From assembly GCA_014237605.1 (NCBI GenBank), contig JAAZZR010000006.1, positions 1 through 45,725 on the forward strand: a stretch of 45,725 bases of DNA, written 5' to 3'. The DNA comes from Nitrosomonadaceae bacterium. Its GTDB lineage: Bacteria; Pseudomonadota; Gammaproteobacteria; Burkholderiales; Nitrosomonadaceae. Position 1 is the stretch's first letter. Every line of letters begins with the position of its first letter. The notes under the pieces were generated by a model. The model had not been told where the DNA came from, searched no databases, and was given only the letters and a program-made list of their open reading frames with translations. This document shows positions 1-9,884 of this stretch, in pieces. Position numbers and translations under genes: made by a program.

Positions 1-470
1 GTCCAAGTTCCTGGTACCGAAGCAGGCTTGCGGTGATGAGTATCAAAACGCTGGACATCCACATAGACCCAATGTGAAGACATTTCGTATACCCATTCTT
101 GTCGCCAGTGCTTAATTATCATGCCACTGGCTCCAACTAAGATATGCTGCATTGATATACGTGAATTACTATCATCCGCCAGCACTACTACTTCAAATCC
201 CCCGGAATGTTTAGGGTCATTTCTTACATATCCAGCCTTAAGTACTGCCGTCTCATGAAAATTAAAACTTACCTGATATTCGCCCAGCATTGACAGAATA
301 GCGCGTCGATCACAGTCAAATGCACGCTCATTCGCCTTACAGCCAGCAACAGGACGCTCAAGAGACGGGAAACCAGCAGCCTTCTCACTCTTTACAAAAT
401 ACGTCTTATTTGCACATGCAGTAAGTAGCAGAACAAATAAGAATAGGGAAATATGACGAATAGTTTTAAT
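1..470 (-). CDS. DUF6607-like lipoprotein, truncated by the window edge (C-terminus missing)
   Basis: Reverse-strand reading gives ..KTIRHISLFLFVLLLTACANKTYFVKSEKAAGFPSLERPVAGCKANERAFDCDRRAILSMLGEYQVSFNFHETAVLKAGYV...SMQHILVGASGMIIKHWRQEWVYEMSSHWVYVDVQRFDTHHRKPASVPGTW, open to the edge. It has a lipobox (LTAC). Family call is from memory of the RAILxMxGEYxVxFxFxET pattern. There is no ATG; ATT at 470-468 follows an AGGGG Shine-Dalgarno-like sequence. Confidence 0.7.
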   Translation of the reverse strand, partial: MKTIRHISLFLFVLLLTACANKTYFVKSEKAAGFPSLERPVAGCKANERAFDCDRRAILSMLGEYQVSFNFHETAVLKAGYVRNDPKHSGGFEVVVLADDSNSRISMQHILVGASGMIIKHWRQEWVYEMSSHWVYVDVQRFDTHHRKPASVPGTW

Positions 471-730
471 GATAGCCCCTAAGAATTTAATTTTATATAA
501 GTTAAATATCAAATGTACTAATTGGTACTCTTTAAAAAATGCATCGTGCCATCTAAAATTTCATATGCAAAACAAAATAATTCAGAATAACGAGCTTACA
601 TTAGTTAAGAGCATTCTGGGTGCAGAAAGTTCAAGCCATCAGCCCAATCACAGAAACCTAGACGTTATAAATATAACAATACAGAAAGACTATATTTTAC
701 TAAGGAAATATTGAAAAATGGATACTTAAT

Positions 731-931
731 TTAGTGCGCTCTCTTATCTGATACAGCCACCGCTCCTAACTCATGCATCGAATTTAGCCACGCCGGATAC
801 TGCTCAAGAGTTATTCCAACTGATTCTGCCAATTCAGCAGCATCTACCCAATCAACAGCACCATCAGTATCTTCAGTTAGAACAAGAACACGCTTGTTTA
901 TTTCAGAGGAAGAAGAAAGTAATTTTTTCAT
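731..931 (-). CDS. small hypothetical protein (66 aa)
   Basis: ORF track; ATG start; not overlapped by a better ORF. Confidence 0.5.
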   Translation of the reverse strand: MKKLLSSSSEINKRVLVLTEDTDGAVDWVDAAELAESVGITLEQYPAWLNSMHELGAVAVSDKRAH

Positions 932-971
932 ATTATTAATATATGGGCATTCAAAATAATCACAAGACCAT

Positions 972-1226
972 TTATTTCTGATCCCACTCGAATCCTTTTT
1001 TTCTCATGCAAGTCAGCATACTATTTCTCCTAGCACGTATCCAAGATGGACCTATTTGGTTTCCATTCAAATTTTGAATTGCTTCTTCAGTTGCCTTTAT
1101 CTGACATTGTTTTTTTTCAATGCTGTAGTCAATATTCTCATCACCATTTAGCGTGTATTTTCCATTGTAGGGCGTTGATGCGCACCCGCATAATGTGATT
1201 AAAATTAAAAAACTTACTCGTCTCAT
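972..1226 (-). CDS. small hypothetical lipoprotein
   Basis: Signal peptide with lipobox (LCGC): MRRVSFLILITLCGCAS. Confidence 0.6.
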   Translation of the reverse strand: MRRVSFLILITLCGCASTPYNGKYTLNGDENIDYSIEKKQCQIKATEEAIQNLNGNQIGPSWIRARRNSMLTCMRKKGFEWDQK

Positions 1227-1287
1227 TTTTTGGGATTACTATGTATGCCTTTTAGTCACCCATAAAAATTTTATGCCATCAGGTCTT

Positions 1288-1527
1288 TCAATTCATTTCT
1301 CTTCTATCTTTTTTACTTGAAATACCCATAAATTTACGCACTATCCAGCCAATTACTGAAGTAATTATCAGAATAAAAAAAAGTCCACCAAACGTCACAC
1401 TAGCAAAATAAATTGGATTGCCTTGCATATCGCTATCTAACCCTCTAACAATCCAGAAAATAATCCAAGTTGCGGCTACTATCTTTGAAATACGCCTAGC
1501 AGCTTCAAAAATATTGATCTTTATCAT
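1288..1527 (-). CDS. small hypothetical membrane protein (two predicted TM segments)
   Basis: ORF with two hydrophobic segments and a charged C-terminus. Confidence 0.5.
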   Translation of the reverse strand: MIKINIFEAARRISKIVAATWIIFWIVRGLDSDMQGNPIYFASVTFGGLFFILIITSVIGWIVRKFMGISSKKDRREMN

Positions 1528-2068
1528 ATGGTTTTATATTTACAGATATACTCTAGGACATCCCTTAGGAATATCAGTTCAATATCCTACACCTATATAT
1601 TTTATAATTAATAAATTAAACTCTCGTTACATAATGCCTTCTTATTATGCAATCAAAATATAGATATATCCATATCTAATATATGGCTTACACTTCTATT
1701 TTTATCTGTTAAGTAATTATTCATATACATTGCATACAAATATATATGAATAGCATTCGCCCTAAATTCTTTTCAACCTCTTAATAAATATAAAGGACCT
1801 GCACACATACTATGTTCGTTGCCATAATGACTAAGTCAGAATTAACATTCTTCCCGTACCCAACTGCACTTCATCACAATCTTAATATAAGGATATTTTG
1901 ATAACTTAGATACAGGTTTCCAGTAATAATATGTACCAAAGCCTTACATTGGCAGGTTGTCTTTAACCCTTATTCAAAAATAAGCTTAGTAAGTGTATGC
2001 TCTTCGCCAACAATTCAGAGTTTACATGGAATATTCTTGATTGTTACCTGCTATAAGAGACAAATAAA

Positions 2069-2950
2069 TTGCTAACTGAACAAAAAAATACTTTCCCAAA
2101 AGTAGCCCTATTTATTGGTGCGGGAATATGGGGGCTACTGTGGTATCCCTACCGACTACTTGAGCAGGCCGAAATAAATGGGCCAGCTTCTGCAACAATT
2201 ACCTATTTATTTGCACTATTACTTGGACTGGTGGTATTTAGGAAAAATTTACGAATTTCACACCTATCTGATGGCAACCCATATTTATTACTCTGGATCG
2301 GATTATTAGTAGGATGCGCTTGTATGGCCTACATACTTGGCGTAATTCACGGTGAGGTAATGCGAGTATTGCTGTTATTCTATCTTGCACCGCTATGGAC
2401 GATTATATTCTCTCGTTTCTTGCTGAAGGAGAAACTAAGCACATATGGATATTGGGTAATATGTATTTCCCTGTCTGGCGCAACAGCTATGCTGTGGCAG
2501 CCTGGAAATAATTTTCCTTTGCCTTCTTCCTATGGTGACTGGATGGGACTGGCAGGCGGATTTGCATTTGCGTTGTCTAATGTATTGATCCGTAAAGATC
2601 AAGGCCACAGTGTTCAGCTAAAGTCTCTAGCAGTATGGTTAGGGGTAGTAGTAGTAGGACTAAGCTACAGCTTATTTCTTCCCATGACTCACCTATTAAC
2701 TGAGATTTCCCTGAACTCATGGCTATTGCTATTAGGAACAGGATTAGCCGTTTTTATTTTAAGCCTAGTTCTTCAATACGGATTGACTCATGTTCCTGCT
2801 AATCAAGCTATTGTACTTTTACTTTTTGAACTAGTAGTAGCAGCAATTGCATCATATCTCTTAACAAATGAGTCCATGACTCTCAAGGAATGGATAGGCG
2901 GAGCAATGATTGTCTCTGCCAGCTTATTTTCCTCAAGGATGAACCGATAA
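2069..2950 (+). CDS. EamA/DMT-superfamily transporter
   Basis: About 10 hydrophobic segments, EamA-like pattern (LLFYLAPLWTIIFSRFLLKEKLS..., LLFELVVAAIASYLLTNESMTLKEWIGGAMIV); TTG start. Confidence 0.85.
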   Translation: MLTEQKNTFPKVALFIGAGIWGLLWYPYRLLEQAEINGPASATITYLFALLLGLVVFRKNLRISHLSDGNPYLLLWIGLLVGCACMAYILGVIHGEVMRVLLLFYLAPLWTIIFSRFLLKEKLSTYGYWVICISLSGATAMLWQPGNNFPLPSSYGDWMGLAGGFAFALSNVLIRKDQGHSVQLKSLAVWLGVVVVGLSYSLFLPMTHLLTEISLNSWLLLLGTGLAVFILSLVLQYGLTHVPANQAIVLLLFELVVAAIASYLLTNESMTLKEWIGGAMIVSASLFSSRMNR

Positions 2951-3052
2951 TCCGTAAAATTGTCCAAGAAACCAGGTACATTTATATGTTCTGTAACTTA
3001 ATCTTCCTGTAATCTACATATAATTAAAAAATCTAATGTTTCTGGGAAAAAT

Positions 3053-3568
3053 ATGAAAATATGTTTATACCTGTTTTGTCTATTTTTAGGTGCCTGTACC
3101 AACATGCCAAAGGCAATACAGCATATGAATGTAGTAGACATCACCTATTCTCAGGCCAGCCAGAATATCGAGAGCCATAATAATGTTCCTGTTCGCTGGG
3201 GTGGTATTGTTATTGATGTAGAAAATGAAGAGGACTTTAGCTTGATTCAGGTACTGTCCTATCCCCTAAATTTTTCAGGTCGCCCCCAATTAGATGAATC
3301 GCATGGCGGACGATTTGTAATTAAAAGCACAGAATTTCTTGATCCCATGGTTTATGCCAAAGATAAAGAAATTAGCGTTGTAGGGACACTAGATGGTGAT
3401 ATTCAGCGTACCGTGGGGAAAAAAATTATCCAAGTCCCATTGCTACAGTCTATAGGAATTCATTTATGGCCAAAGCAGCAGAGCAACCATTATGGATTTG
3501 GGCCACATCATTATTATTATAGTTACCCATTTTTCCGGGGAGGATACTATTACCCATATCGGTACTAA
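3053..3568 (+). CDS. Slp-family outer membrane lipoprotein
   Basis: Lipobox (LGAC) and Slp-like core (VRWGGIVIDVENEEDFSLIQVLSYPLNFSGRPQ..SHGGRFVI). Confidence 0.8.
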   Translation: MKICLYLFCLFLGACTNMPKAIQHMNVVDITYSQASQNIESHNNVPVRWGGIVIDVENEEDFSLIQVLSYPLNFSGRPQLDESHGGRFVIKSTEFLDPMVYAKDKEISVVGTLDGDIQRTVGKKIIQVPLLQSIGIHLWPKQQSNHYGFGPHHYYYSYPFFRGGYYYPYRY

Positions 3569-3611
3569 AAAATACCAATAAAATTCTTTGTATCAAGATG
3601 CTATTTTCTCA

Positions 3612-4922
3612 TCAATCTCTGCTGCTACCTCTACTCCGCTCAATATCAATTTCCGTAACCAAGCTACTATGATTCCCCCATGCATTTCTGATATAAGAGA
3701 CTACTAGGGCCATTTCTTCATCATGAAATATTTGCTGGAAAGGTGGCATCCCATATGGCCTTGGATTTCCAATTGTACTTGGAGGGAATCCTCCCTTCAT
3801 TACACTCAGTATTGTGTTAAGAGGTGAAGCCATAGTTACACTTCGGTTTCCTGCTAATGACGGGTAAACCCCAGGAATTCCTCTACCAGAAGACTGATGA
3901 CAATCTTCACAATATTTTGTATATATCTTACCCCCTTGTGCAAGCCGACTTCGTATATTTCTAGACAAAATCGGGAAGCTCTCAGCAGATGCAACATCCG
4001 AATTCTCTTTTCCAATAGATTTAAGATAGATAGCTATGGCACGTATATCCTCCGGCAATACAAACTGAAGACTTTGTCTGATTACTGTTGCCATATGGCC
4101 AGAAGCCACTGCGTCTTTTGTTATCCCAGATGTAAGAAGTTCAGTGATTTCATTTATCTCCAGCTCTCCACTACCTGCTTCTAATCTAGAGGTTAAGGAC
4201 GGCGCATACCAGCTCACACCTGTCATTTTCTTTCCAATAAATTTTTCTTCTTGGCTTGCTCCTAAAAAGTTGCGAGAAGAATGACAGGCGCTGCAATGCC
4301 CGAGCCCCTGTACTAAGTAAGCCCCACGATTCCATTCTTTACTCTTAGAGTTATCCGGATTAAAAATTCCCTCTTTGAAATACAGTTTTCTCCAGAAATA
4401 TAAAAGTGGTTTTAAGTTATATGGAAAGAAAATTTTACTAGAAGGGTTGTCTTTCGAAACTGGCTCAAGCGACATAAGATAATCAAATATTGCATCTGTA
4501 TCTTTTCTTGTTACTTTAGTATATTCAGTATAAGGAAAAGAGGGATAAAGCATCCGTCCATCTGGGGACTCGCCCCGATGAAGGGCCCCCCAGAAATCCT
4601 CTTTACTCCAATAACCAATACCTGTTTTCTTATCTGGCGTTATATTTGGTGTAATAAAAACTCCAAATGAGGTATACATTTTTTTCCCGCCAGCAAATGA
4701 AACCCCACCCTTAGCCGTATGGCACCCCATACAGTTTCCAACTCGGGAAAGATATTCACCAAGTGATCTATTCTGATCAGAAGCTGTGGGAATCAGTTGT
4801 ATAGATTCTGCATAGACCGGAATAGGCGCAAATATTAAAGCGAATAAAACTATTATGAGACTACCCACTGATACTATATGTTTTTGGATATAGATTTTAG
4901 ATTGCTGAATTAAGTATTTCAT
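3612..4922 (-). CDS. c-type cytochrome with three CXXCH motifs (ncgC-like)
   Basis: Heme motifs CMGCH, CSACH, CEDCH; N-terminal membrane/signal segment; ATGA overlap with the upstream cytochrome gene. Confidence 0.85.
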   Translation of the reverse strand: MKYLIQQSKIYIQKHIVSVGSLIIVLFALIFAPIPVYAESIQLIPTASDQNRSLGEYLSRVGNCMGCHTAKGGVSFAGGKKMYTSFGVFITPNITPDKKTGIGYWSKEDFWGALHRGESPDGRMLYPSFPYTEYTKVTRKDTDAIFDYLMSLEPVSKDNPSSKIFFPYNLKPLLYFWRKLYFKEGIFNPDNSKSKEWNRGAYLVQGLGHCSACHSSRNFLGASQEEKFIGKKMTGVSWYAPSLTSRLEAGSGELEINEITELLTSGITKDAVASGHMATVIRQSLQFVLPEDIRAIAIYLKSIGKENSDVASAESFPILSRNIRSRLAQGGKIYTKYCEDCHQSSGRGIPGVYPSLAGNRSVTMASPLNTILSVMKGGFPPSTIGNPRPYGMPPFQQIFHDEEMALVVSYIRNAWGNHSSLVTEIDIERSRGSSRD

Positions 4923-5650
4923 TCTGAATGCATATTTTCAGGGTCAATATTACTACAGCGATGAGAGAATTCTGATGCAAGCGCTCCGGGTAAACTTGGT
5001 TCGCCAGAAACAGTCTGAATAGCAAGCCACTTCGCAATAGCATTAATTTCTTCATCAGTTAGTCGTTTAGCAATTTCCGACATGCAATTGGAGTTCTGGC
5101 CTCGCATTAATCCTCCATTCCGCCAACTTCCAAATTGAGCAGAAATATAGGCATGAGACAAACCAAGCAAGCCCGGAACAAATGGCTTTATTCCCATTAA
5201 TGCCTCTCCATGGCATGATTTACATGCTGGAATATCCCTTCCTGGGTCTCCTAAATGAATGAGTGAATCAGCAAGCTTAATTTCTTCTGGACGAATATCA
5301 ATCTTTTCAGGTAATGGATATGGCAGCTGTAAAGAGGAAAAATAACGTGCTATTTCTAGGATGTACTCATCAGACATATTTTCCAGAAGAATGGCCATAG
5401 GTTGATAATATCGCCGTCCATCTCTGAAATTTCTCATCTGATTAAAAAGATACCCTGCAGGCTTCCCAGCTATTCTCGGGTAATATGCATCACGTCCTAC
5501 CCTGTCTTTATTACTATGACAAATAGTACATGCCTTAACCCGTTCTTCCATTGTATCGGGCACAGTAACCGATAAGCTTTCTGAGGCACTCACTAAATTT
5601 GAAATAAAGAAGGAAATAATTAGACAGCAATGTTTCATGCGTAATATCAA
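4919..5650 (-). CDS. diheme cytochrome c, c4-like (ncgB-like)
   Basis: CTICH and CKSCH motifs; signal peptide; between multicopper oxidase and triheme cytochrome genes. Confidence 0.85.
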   Translation of the reverse strand: MILRMKHCCLIISFFISNLVSASESLSVTVPDTMEERVKACTICHSNKDRVGRDAYYPRIAGKPAGYLFNQMRNFRDGRRYYQPMAILLENMSDEYILEIARYFSSLQLPYPLPEKIDIRPEEIKLADSLIHLGDPGRDIPACKSCHGEALMGIKPFVPGLLGLSHAYISAQFGSWRNGGLMRGQNSNCMSEIAKRLTDEEINAIAKWLAIQTVSGEPSLPGALASEFSHRCSNIDPENMHSE

Positions 5651-5719
5651 GAATGATCTTATGTATTAAATGTTAGATGTGATTATTTCTTGATATATTT
5701 TTTTAAACATACTTTATGC

Positions 5720-6709
5720 TCAGGGTAATACATGCCATCGCGCGGACATACCTGCCAGCATATGATCATTAACGTGACAATGTAAAAGCCAACTGCCTGG
5801 TGAACGGGGAGTCATATCAACTGAAACCATACTAGCAGGAAGAACTTCAATTACATCAGTTCGATGCCCTTGATTCAGTACTGTTTGTCCATGCCAGTGA
5901 ACCGTATGATTATCCTGTTCATTACCTAAGGCAGCTACGTGCCATCGCACACGCTCTCCTATTTTGGCCTCATATCCATTAAGGTTTCCAAAAATACGCC
6001 CATTAATCGCATGCTTTAACCCACTTTCTTCGCCATTCTCCTCATTAAATATCATAAATAATGAAATAAATTCATGATCTACATCACGCGGAAAAGGATT
6101 CGAATGGGAGACTTCCATCCCTTTTCTGGTAATAATAATAGCGCCAACTAGACCCAGGTTCATCTCTTCTTCCCCTAGAACATGAGAATGATAGAGCCAG
6201 ACAATTGATGAGGGATCATTGGGTCCTGGGCCAGAGTCTTCATCAACACCCCAAGTATATTTATAAGCCTCTCCGGGCAAAACATTGGCCCCTTTGTTAT
6301 GGCCATCAGCCCCTTCGTCATCTTTACTGTAAAGTACCCCATGAGGATGCATGGAAAGCGGCCGATCTGTTCTATTCAAAAAATGAACAACTATATTATC
6401 TCCCACTACACCCCGTATCTGTGGGCCCAATATTCCCATCCAATCTTCTTGGGGCAAAGGGACGGCATAGGTATTATCTGTGTAACCTATATAACGATAT
6501 TTCTTGTATTTTAAGGAGTCTCCCCAAACCCCAAGACCTTCATCGGGATGAATCTGATTCCGAGCAGAGGGGGCATAATCCCAAGATACTTTTTCTGCAG
6601 CAATCCAATACTCTCTTACTGATGCTTCTACCTGGAACGAGGATAAAATACCTAGTACCAGAAAGAATTGGATAATAGCCCTATTGCTATACCTAAAATT
6701 AATAATCAT
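5720..6709 (-). CDS. two-domain multicopper oxidase (ncgA-like)
   Basis: Copper motifs MHPHG, WLYHSHV, HTVHWHG and LLHCHVNDHMLAGM. The track start at 6739 is TTG; ATG at 6709 precedes a signal peptide. Confidence 0.85.
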   Translation of the reverse strand: MIINFRYSNRAIIQFFLVLGILSSFQVEASVREYWIAAEKVSWDYAPSARNQIHPDEGLGVWGDSLKYKKYRYIGYTDNTYAVPLPQEDWMGILGPQIRGVVGDNIVVHFLNRTDRPLSMHPHGVLYSKDDEGADGHNKGANVLPGEAYKYTWGVDEDSGPGPNDPSSIVWLYHSHVLGEEEMNLGLVGAIIITRKGMEVSHSNPFPRDVDHEFISLFMIFNEENGEESGLKHAINGRIFGNLNGYEAKIGERVRWHVAALGNEQDNHTVHWHGQTVLNQGHRTDVIEVLPASMVSVDMTPRSPGSWLLHCHVNDHMLAGMSARWHVLP

Positions 6710-6829
6710 CTCTAATTTTATTTGTACTAAATTTGCCAAATCTATTAGATTTTAGAATAGGGCAAGAAGCGATAAGACTAAAGCTTCTAATGATTTGGCC
6801 AGATAAATTTCTCTAGAAGTATATCAGAA

Positions 6830-8998
6830 TTAAAATTGCCCTCTAATTCCTATTAAAAGGGCGCGCCCAGGGCGTGGTGCAAAAGCTTTTAGATATGAAG
6901 TATGGAGACGCACATCCTCATTCATTAAATTTTTACCTTGTAGAAAAACTGTAAGCTTAGTAGACCGATTCATTTTCATAGTATAACCAGCAGTTAAATT
7001 TATCATCGTGTACCCACGAGTACTTGTTTCTACAGCTGCAGTTTTATTTTGTTTTAATACATGGGTAGTCATTAAATTAAGTTTCCAAGGACCAGCTCTA
7101 TGATTCCACTCTAGCCCGAACCTTTGTGGAGTAGTGCGGGGAACATTGCCATTATTATGATTTAGTCTTGCCCGTACATAATCTGTAAACAAACGCAAGT
7201 CTAGTACCTTAGGCTTAAAAATAAATTTTATCTATGCTTCTACGCCATAAAAAGTTGCACCTCTCTGAGTAACATTCTGAACTAGAAGCTCTCCGTCTGG
7301 GTCTGCATCCCCTTCTTCATCAACACGGTCTGCAATACCATTACTATCAGCATCCGCGCTAGCCCAATATATATAGTTCTCATAATAGTTATAAAAGAAA
7401 TTGGTCTGCCATCTTATCCCACCCGAGGTTTTGCTCAATGTAAAATCAAGATTATTTGAGGTTTCTTTTTTAAGTCTCTGGCTGCCAGTTTGGAATGTTT
7501 CTGTGGCATGGTGCGCGCCACTTGTATAGAGCTCTTCTGTTGCCGGTGCACGCTGCCCTCTCGTTCCAGTGAGTCCGATACTATATCCATCTACGGGTTT
7601 CCATTTCCCACCAATCGATACGCCATAAAGGTCATACTTACGAGAATCGTTAGCAGACTTTGGATCTACTGATGCATGCTCATAACGCCCGCCTACATCA
7701 AGATGAAAATTATTCCAATGTCGTTCTTCAATCAGAAAAACACTGGTATTTCGTGAGTTTGTTTTTGGTACGATCGTTTCTTCTCCTATTGCAGAAAAAT
7801 CGCGATCTTTAACCTGGACACCAATTACGCCTTTGAAACCTTTTACTGGTCTATGTGTAAGCTCGGCTCGACTATCGATTCCCTGATTTCTAAAAACCGA
7901 TCCCAACTCGCCTGAACCTTCAAACTCTGAATGCCGGTAATCACTATACCCCATCTTTACTTTCAATTTTTCAAAGCCAATGACAGGACGGTTTAATTCT
8001 CCAGCTATATCATAACGATTCTTTACAAGATCAATCCTCGGAGCCTCTTCACTGGGAACACCATATTTACTTTCCGATCGTGAAAGTGACCCCCCTATAT
8101 ATCCTCTTGAGCCTAAAATTGAGCCGCCAATGGACCCTCCTCCCGAATTTGTACCGCTATTCTTGACCTTACCTCTTTTGCCGTGGTCTGGTTCATTTCT
8201 ATTTTGATTTCCAGGAATACCGTAATCATTAGTTTTTCTTCTGAAACCACTGGCGTTTAACGATATATGATTACCAATACTTCCACTTGCATTAAAAGAT
8301 CCTGACTTCTCTTGTGTAGATGTATTTCCACGCGCTCCAAAAGTACCAGTTAATTTCTTAAATATCCTCCTAGGAATCTTGTCAGTAACTACATTAACTA
8401 CCCCGCCTATTGCACCCCCTCCATACATGAGTGTTGATGGGCCGCGTAGGATCTCTATTTTTGATGCATTGATTGATTCAACTGTGACAGCATGATCTGT
8501 GCTGAGAGACGAAACATCCAGCGTATCTATACCATTTTCCAAAATCATAATTCGTGGGCCATCCAGCCCCCGAATAAGCGGTCTACCCGCTCCAGGCCCA
8601 AAAGAACTAGAAGCAACACCGAGCTCTCCTGATAGAGTATCTCCCAGACTTGTTTCTTGTTTGTATCGTAATCGATCACCTTCTAATATAGAAACTGGCT
8701 GCGCCATATCTAATTCAGAATGATTCCCAAATGGGCTGGCCATTATTGTAACTTCTGGTAACGCTGTTTCTTTATGATTATCATCAGCTTGTACATTTTG
8801 AATACTTAGTTTCATACAAACTAAAACTAAAACTAAAACAGCTAATTTTTTTAATACTGCCAAAACAGGCTCTGCTTTATACCAAACAAAATATCTGGTT
8901 CTCATAAGCAAAAAATAATGAATTAATAGCAACATAGTTGCATTAATTAAGGAAACACCTTTTAGGCTTTGTAACACTATAACCCCCACATCAAACAA
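6830..8998 (-). pseudogene. znuD: ZnuD-like TonB-dependent receptor interrupted by an in-frame TAG
   Basis: The 588-aa N-terminal part (plug domain, ...ILRGPSTLMYGGGAIGGVVNVVTDKIPR...) ends ..GATFYGVEA* at 7232-7234. The same frame continues IKFIFKPKVLDLRLFTDYVRARLNHNN...GRALLIGIRGQF to 6830. Confidence 0.8.
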
Positions 8999-9082
8999 TT
9001 ACGTAAGTTATGGTTTAAATGCATTATCTCAATAAAAGGCAATGCATCCAGACCACCAGATCAAAAACAAATTGAGCTGAAA

Positions 9083-9412
9083 CTACGCTAGCGGGGGCGC
9101 CCGTTTGAGGTATATCGATAAGAAGTGAAAATGAACATGTCTCCTTCTTAATTCGCGCAACCATCCCTGTTTCATTTGATCAACAGAGAAAATAGTCAGG
9201 ATTAAGAAGATAATGCTAAATGCAGTTAAGGCCAAACAATCAAGACATAGTTGATCAAGATCAGTGTCTTCCTGATCATGATTGTTACCCACCTGAGATA
9301 GATTAATAATATCCGTGTCATTAACATGTGTTAATTCATGTGCCGCTTGGAAGACAGGCACCGATATGATAGCTATGGCTAGAATAAGGTATAGAGAACT
9401 TCTTCGTATCAT
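9083..9412 (-). CDS. hypothetical protein with His/Asp-rich segment and CLDCLAL motif, between zur and the TonB receptor
   Basis: N-terminal signal, HELTHVNDTDIINLSQVGNNHDQEDTDLDQLCLDCLAL, then a TM segment; same strand as both neighbours. Confidence 0.65.
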   Translation of the reverse strand: MIRRSSLYLILAIAIISVPVFQAAHELTHVNDTDIINLSQVGNNHDQEDTDLDQLCLDCLALTAFSIIFLILTIFSVDQMKQGWLRELRRRHVHFHFLSIYLKRAPPLA

Positions 9413-9438
9413 TACAGATCTTATTAGTATTAATTAAA

Positions 9439-9861
9439 TTATGCGCACTCGGCACACAGCCCCTTTACAGTCAACTCTACTTCATGAGACTGGTAGCCTG
9501 GTGGCAAAGGTGAGCTATATTTTGCCTTTACATCGCTTAGACATGTAACTGCTGCACAAATCGAACATTTAAAATGAGCGTGCTGGTGTAAGCCCGTATA
9601 AATATTAGTACGAAAGCGCCATTTCCGGTCACCACTTATTACCTTATGAGCCAGATCTTTTTTATTTAACCACTCAAGGATACGGTAAAGTGTGACTCGA
9701 TTAATCGCACTGTCATCACCTAATTTTTCTTCAATTTCATGGTGTGAGATAGCCTTCTTCTCAGCAAGCAAAATACCAAGAACAAGAACCCTTCCACGAG
9801 TTATTCGATCACCGGTATGGCGGATCATTTCTTCTGCCTGTTCATAGAAATTAGTTAGCAT
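9439..9861 (-). CDS. zur: Fur-family transcriptional regulator, probably Zur
   Basis: Fur winged helix (INRVTLYRILEWLNKKDLAHKV), HQHAHFKCSICAAVTCL and C-terminal CAECA metal ligands; next to a ZnuD-like receptor. Confidence 0.8.
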   Translation of the reverse strand: MLTNFYEQAEEMIRHTGDRITRGRVLVLGILLAEKKAISHHEIEEKLGDDSAINRVTLYRILEWLNKKDLAHKVISGDRKWRFRTNIYTGLHQHAHFKCSICAAVTCLSDVKAKYSSPLPPGYQSHEVELTVKGLCAECA

Positions 9862-9871
9862 TTTATTTTGC

Positions 9872-9884
9872 GCAACTTAGTTGC
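9872..9884. promoter_or_regulatory. Candidate operator upstream of the Fur-family gene (GCAACTTAGTTGC)
   Basis: Perfect 5-3-5 inverted repeat 10 bp upstream of the zur start. Confidence 0.4.

Noticed and set aside
469-714. 81-aa plus-strand ORF
   Set aside because: AT-rich composition, no motif, in the upstream region of the divergent lipoprotein gene; probably chance.
3897-4184. Plus-strand ORF antisense to the triheme cytochrome gene
   Set aside because: Low-complexity translation with no recognisable family; fully overlapped by a well-supported gene. The same applies to most 60-200 aa antisense ORFs in the track (e.g. 6205, 16714, 25647, 38293, 39082, 42463).
7232-7234. Pyrrolysine or selenocysteine recoding at the TonB receptor stop
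   Set aside because: Selenocysteine uses TGA, and nothing here suggests pyl genes; a point mutation or error is simpler.
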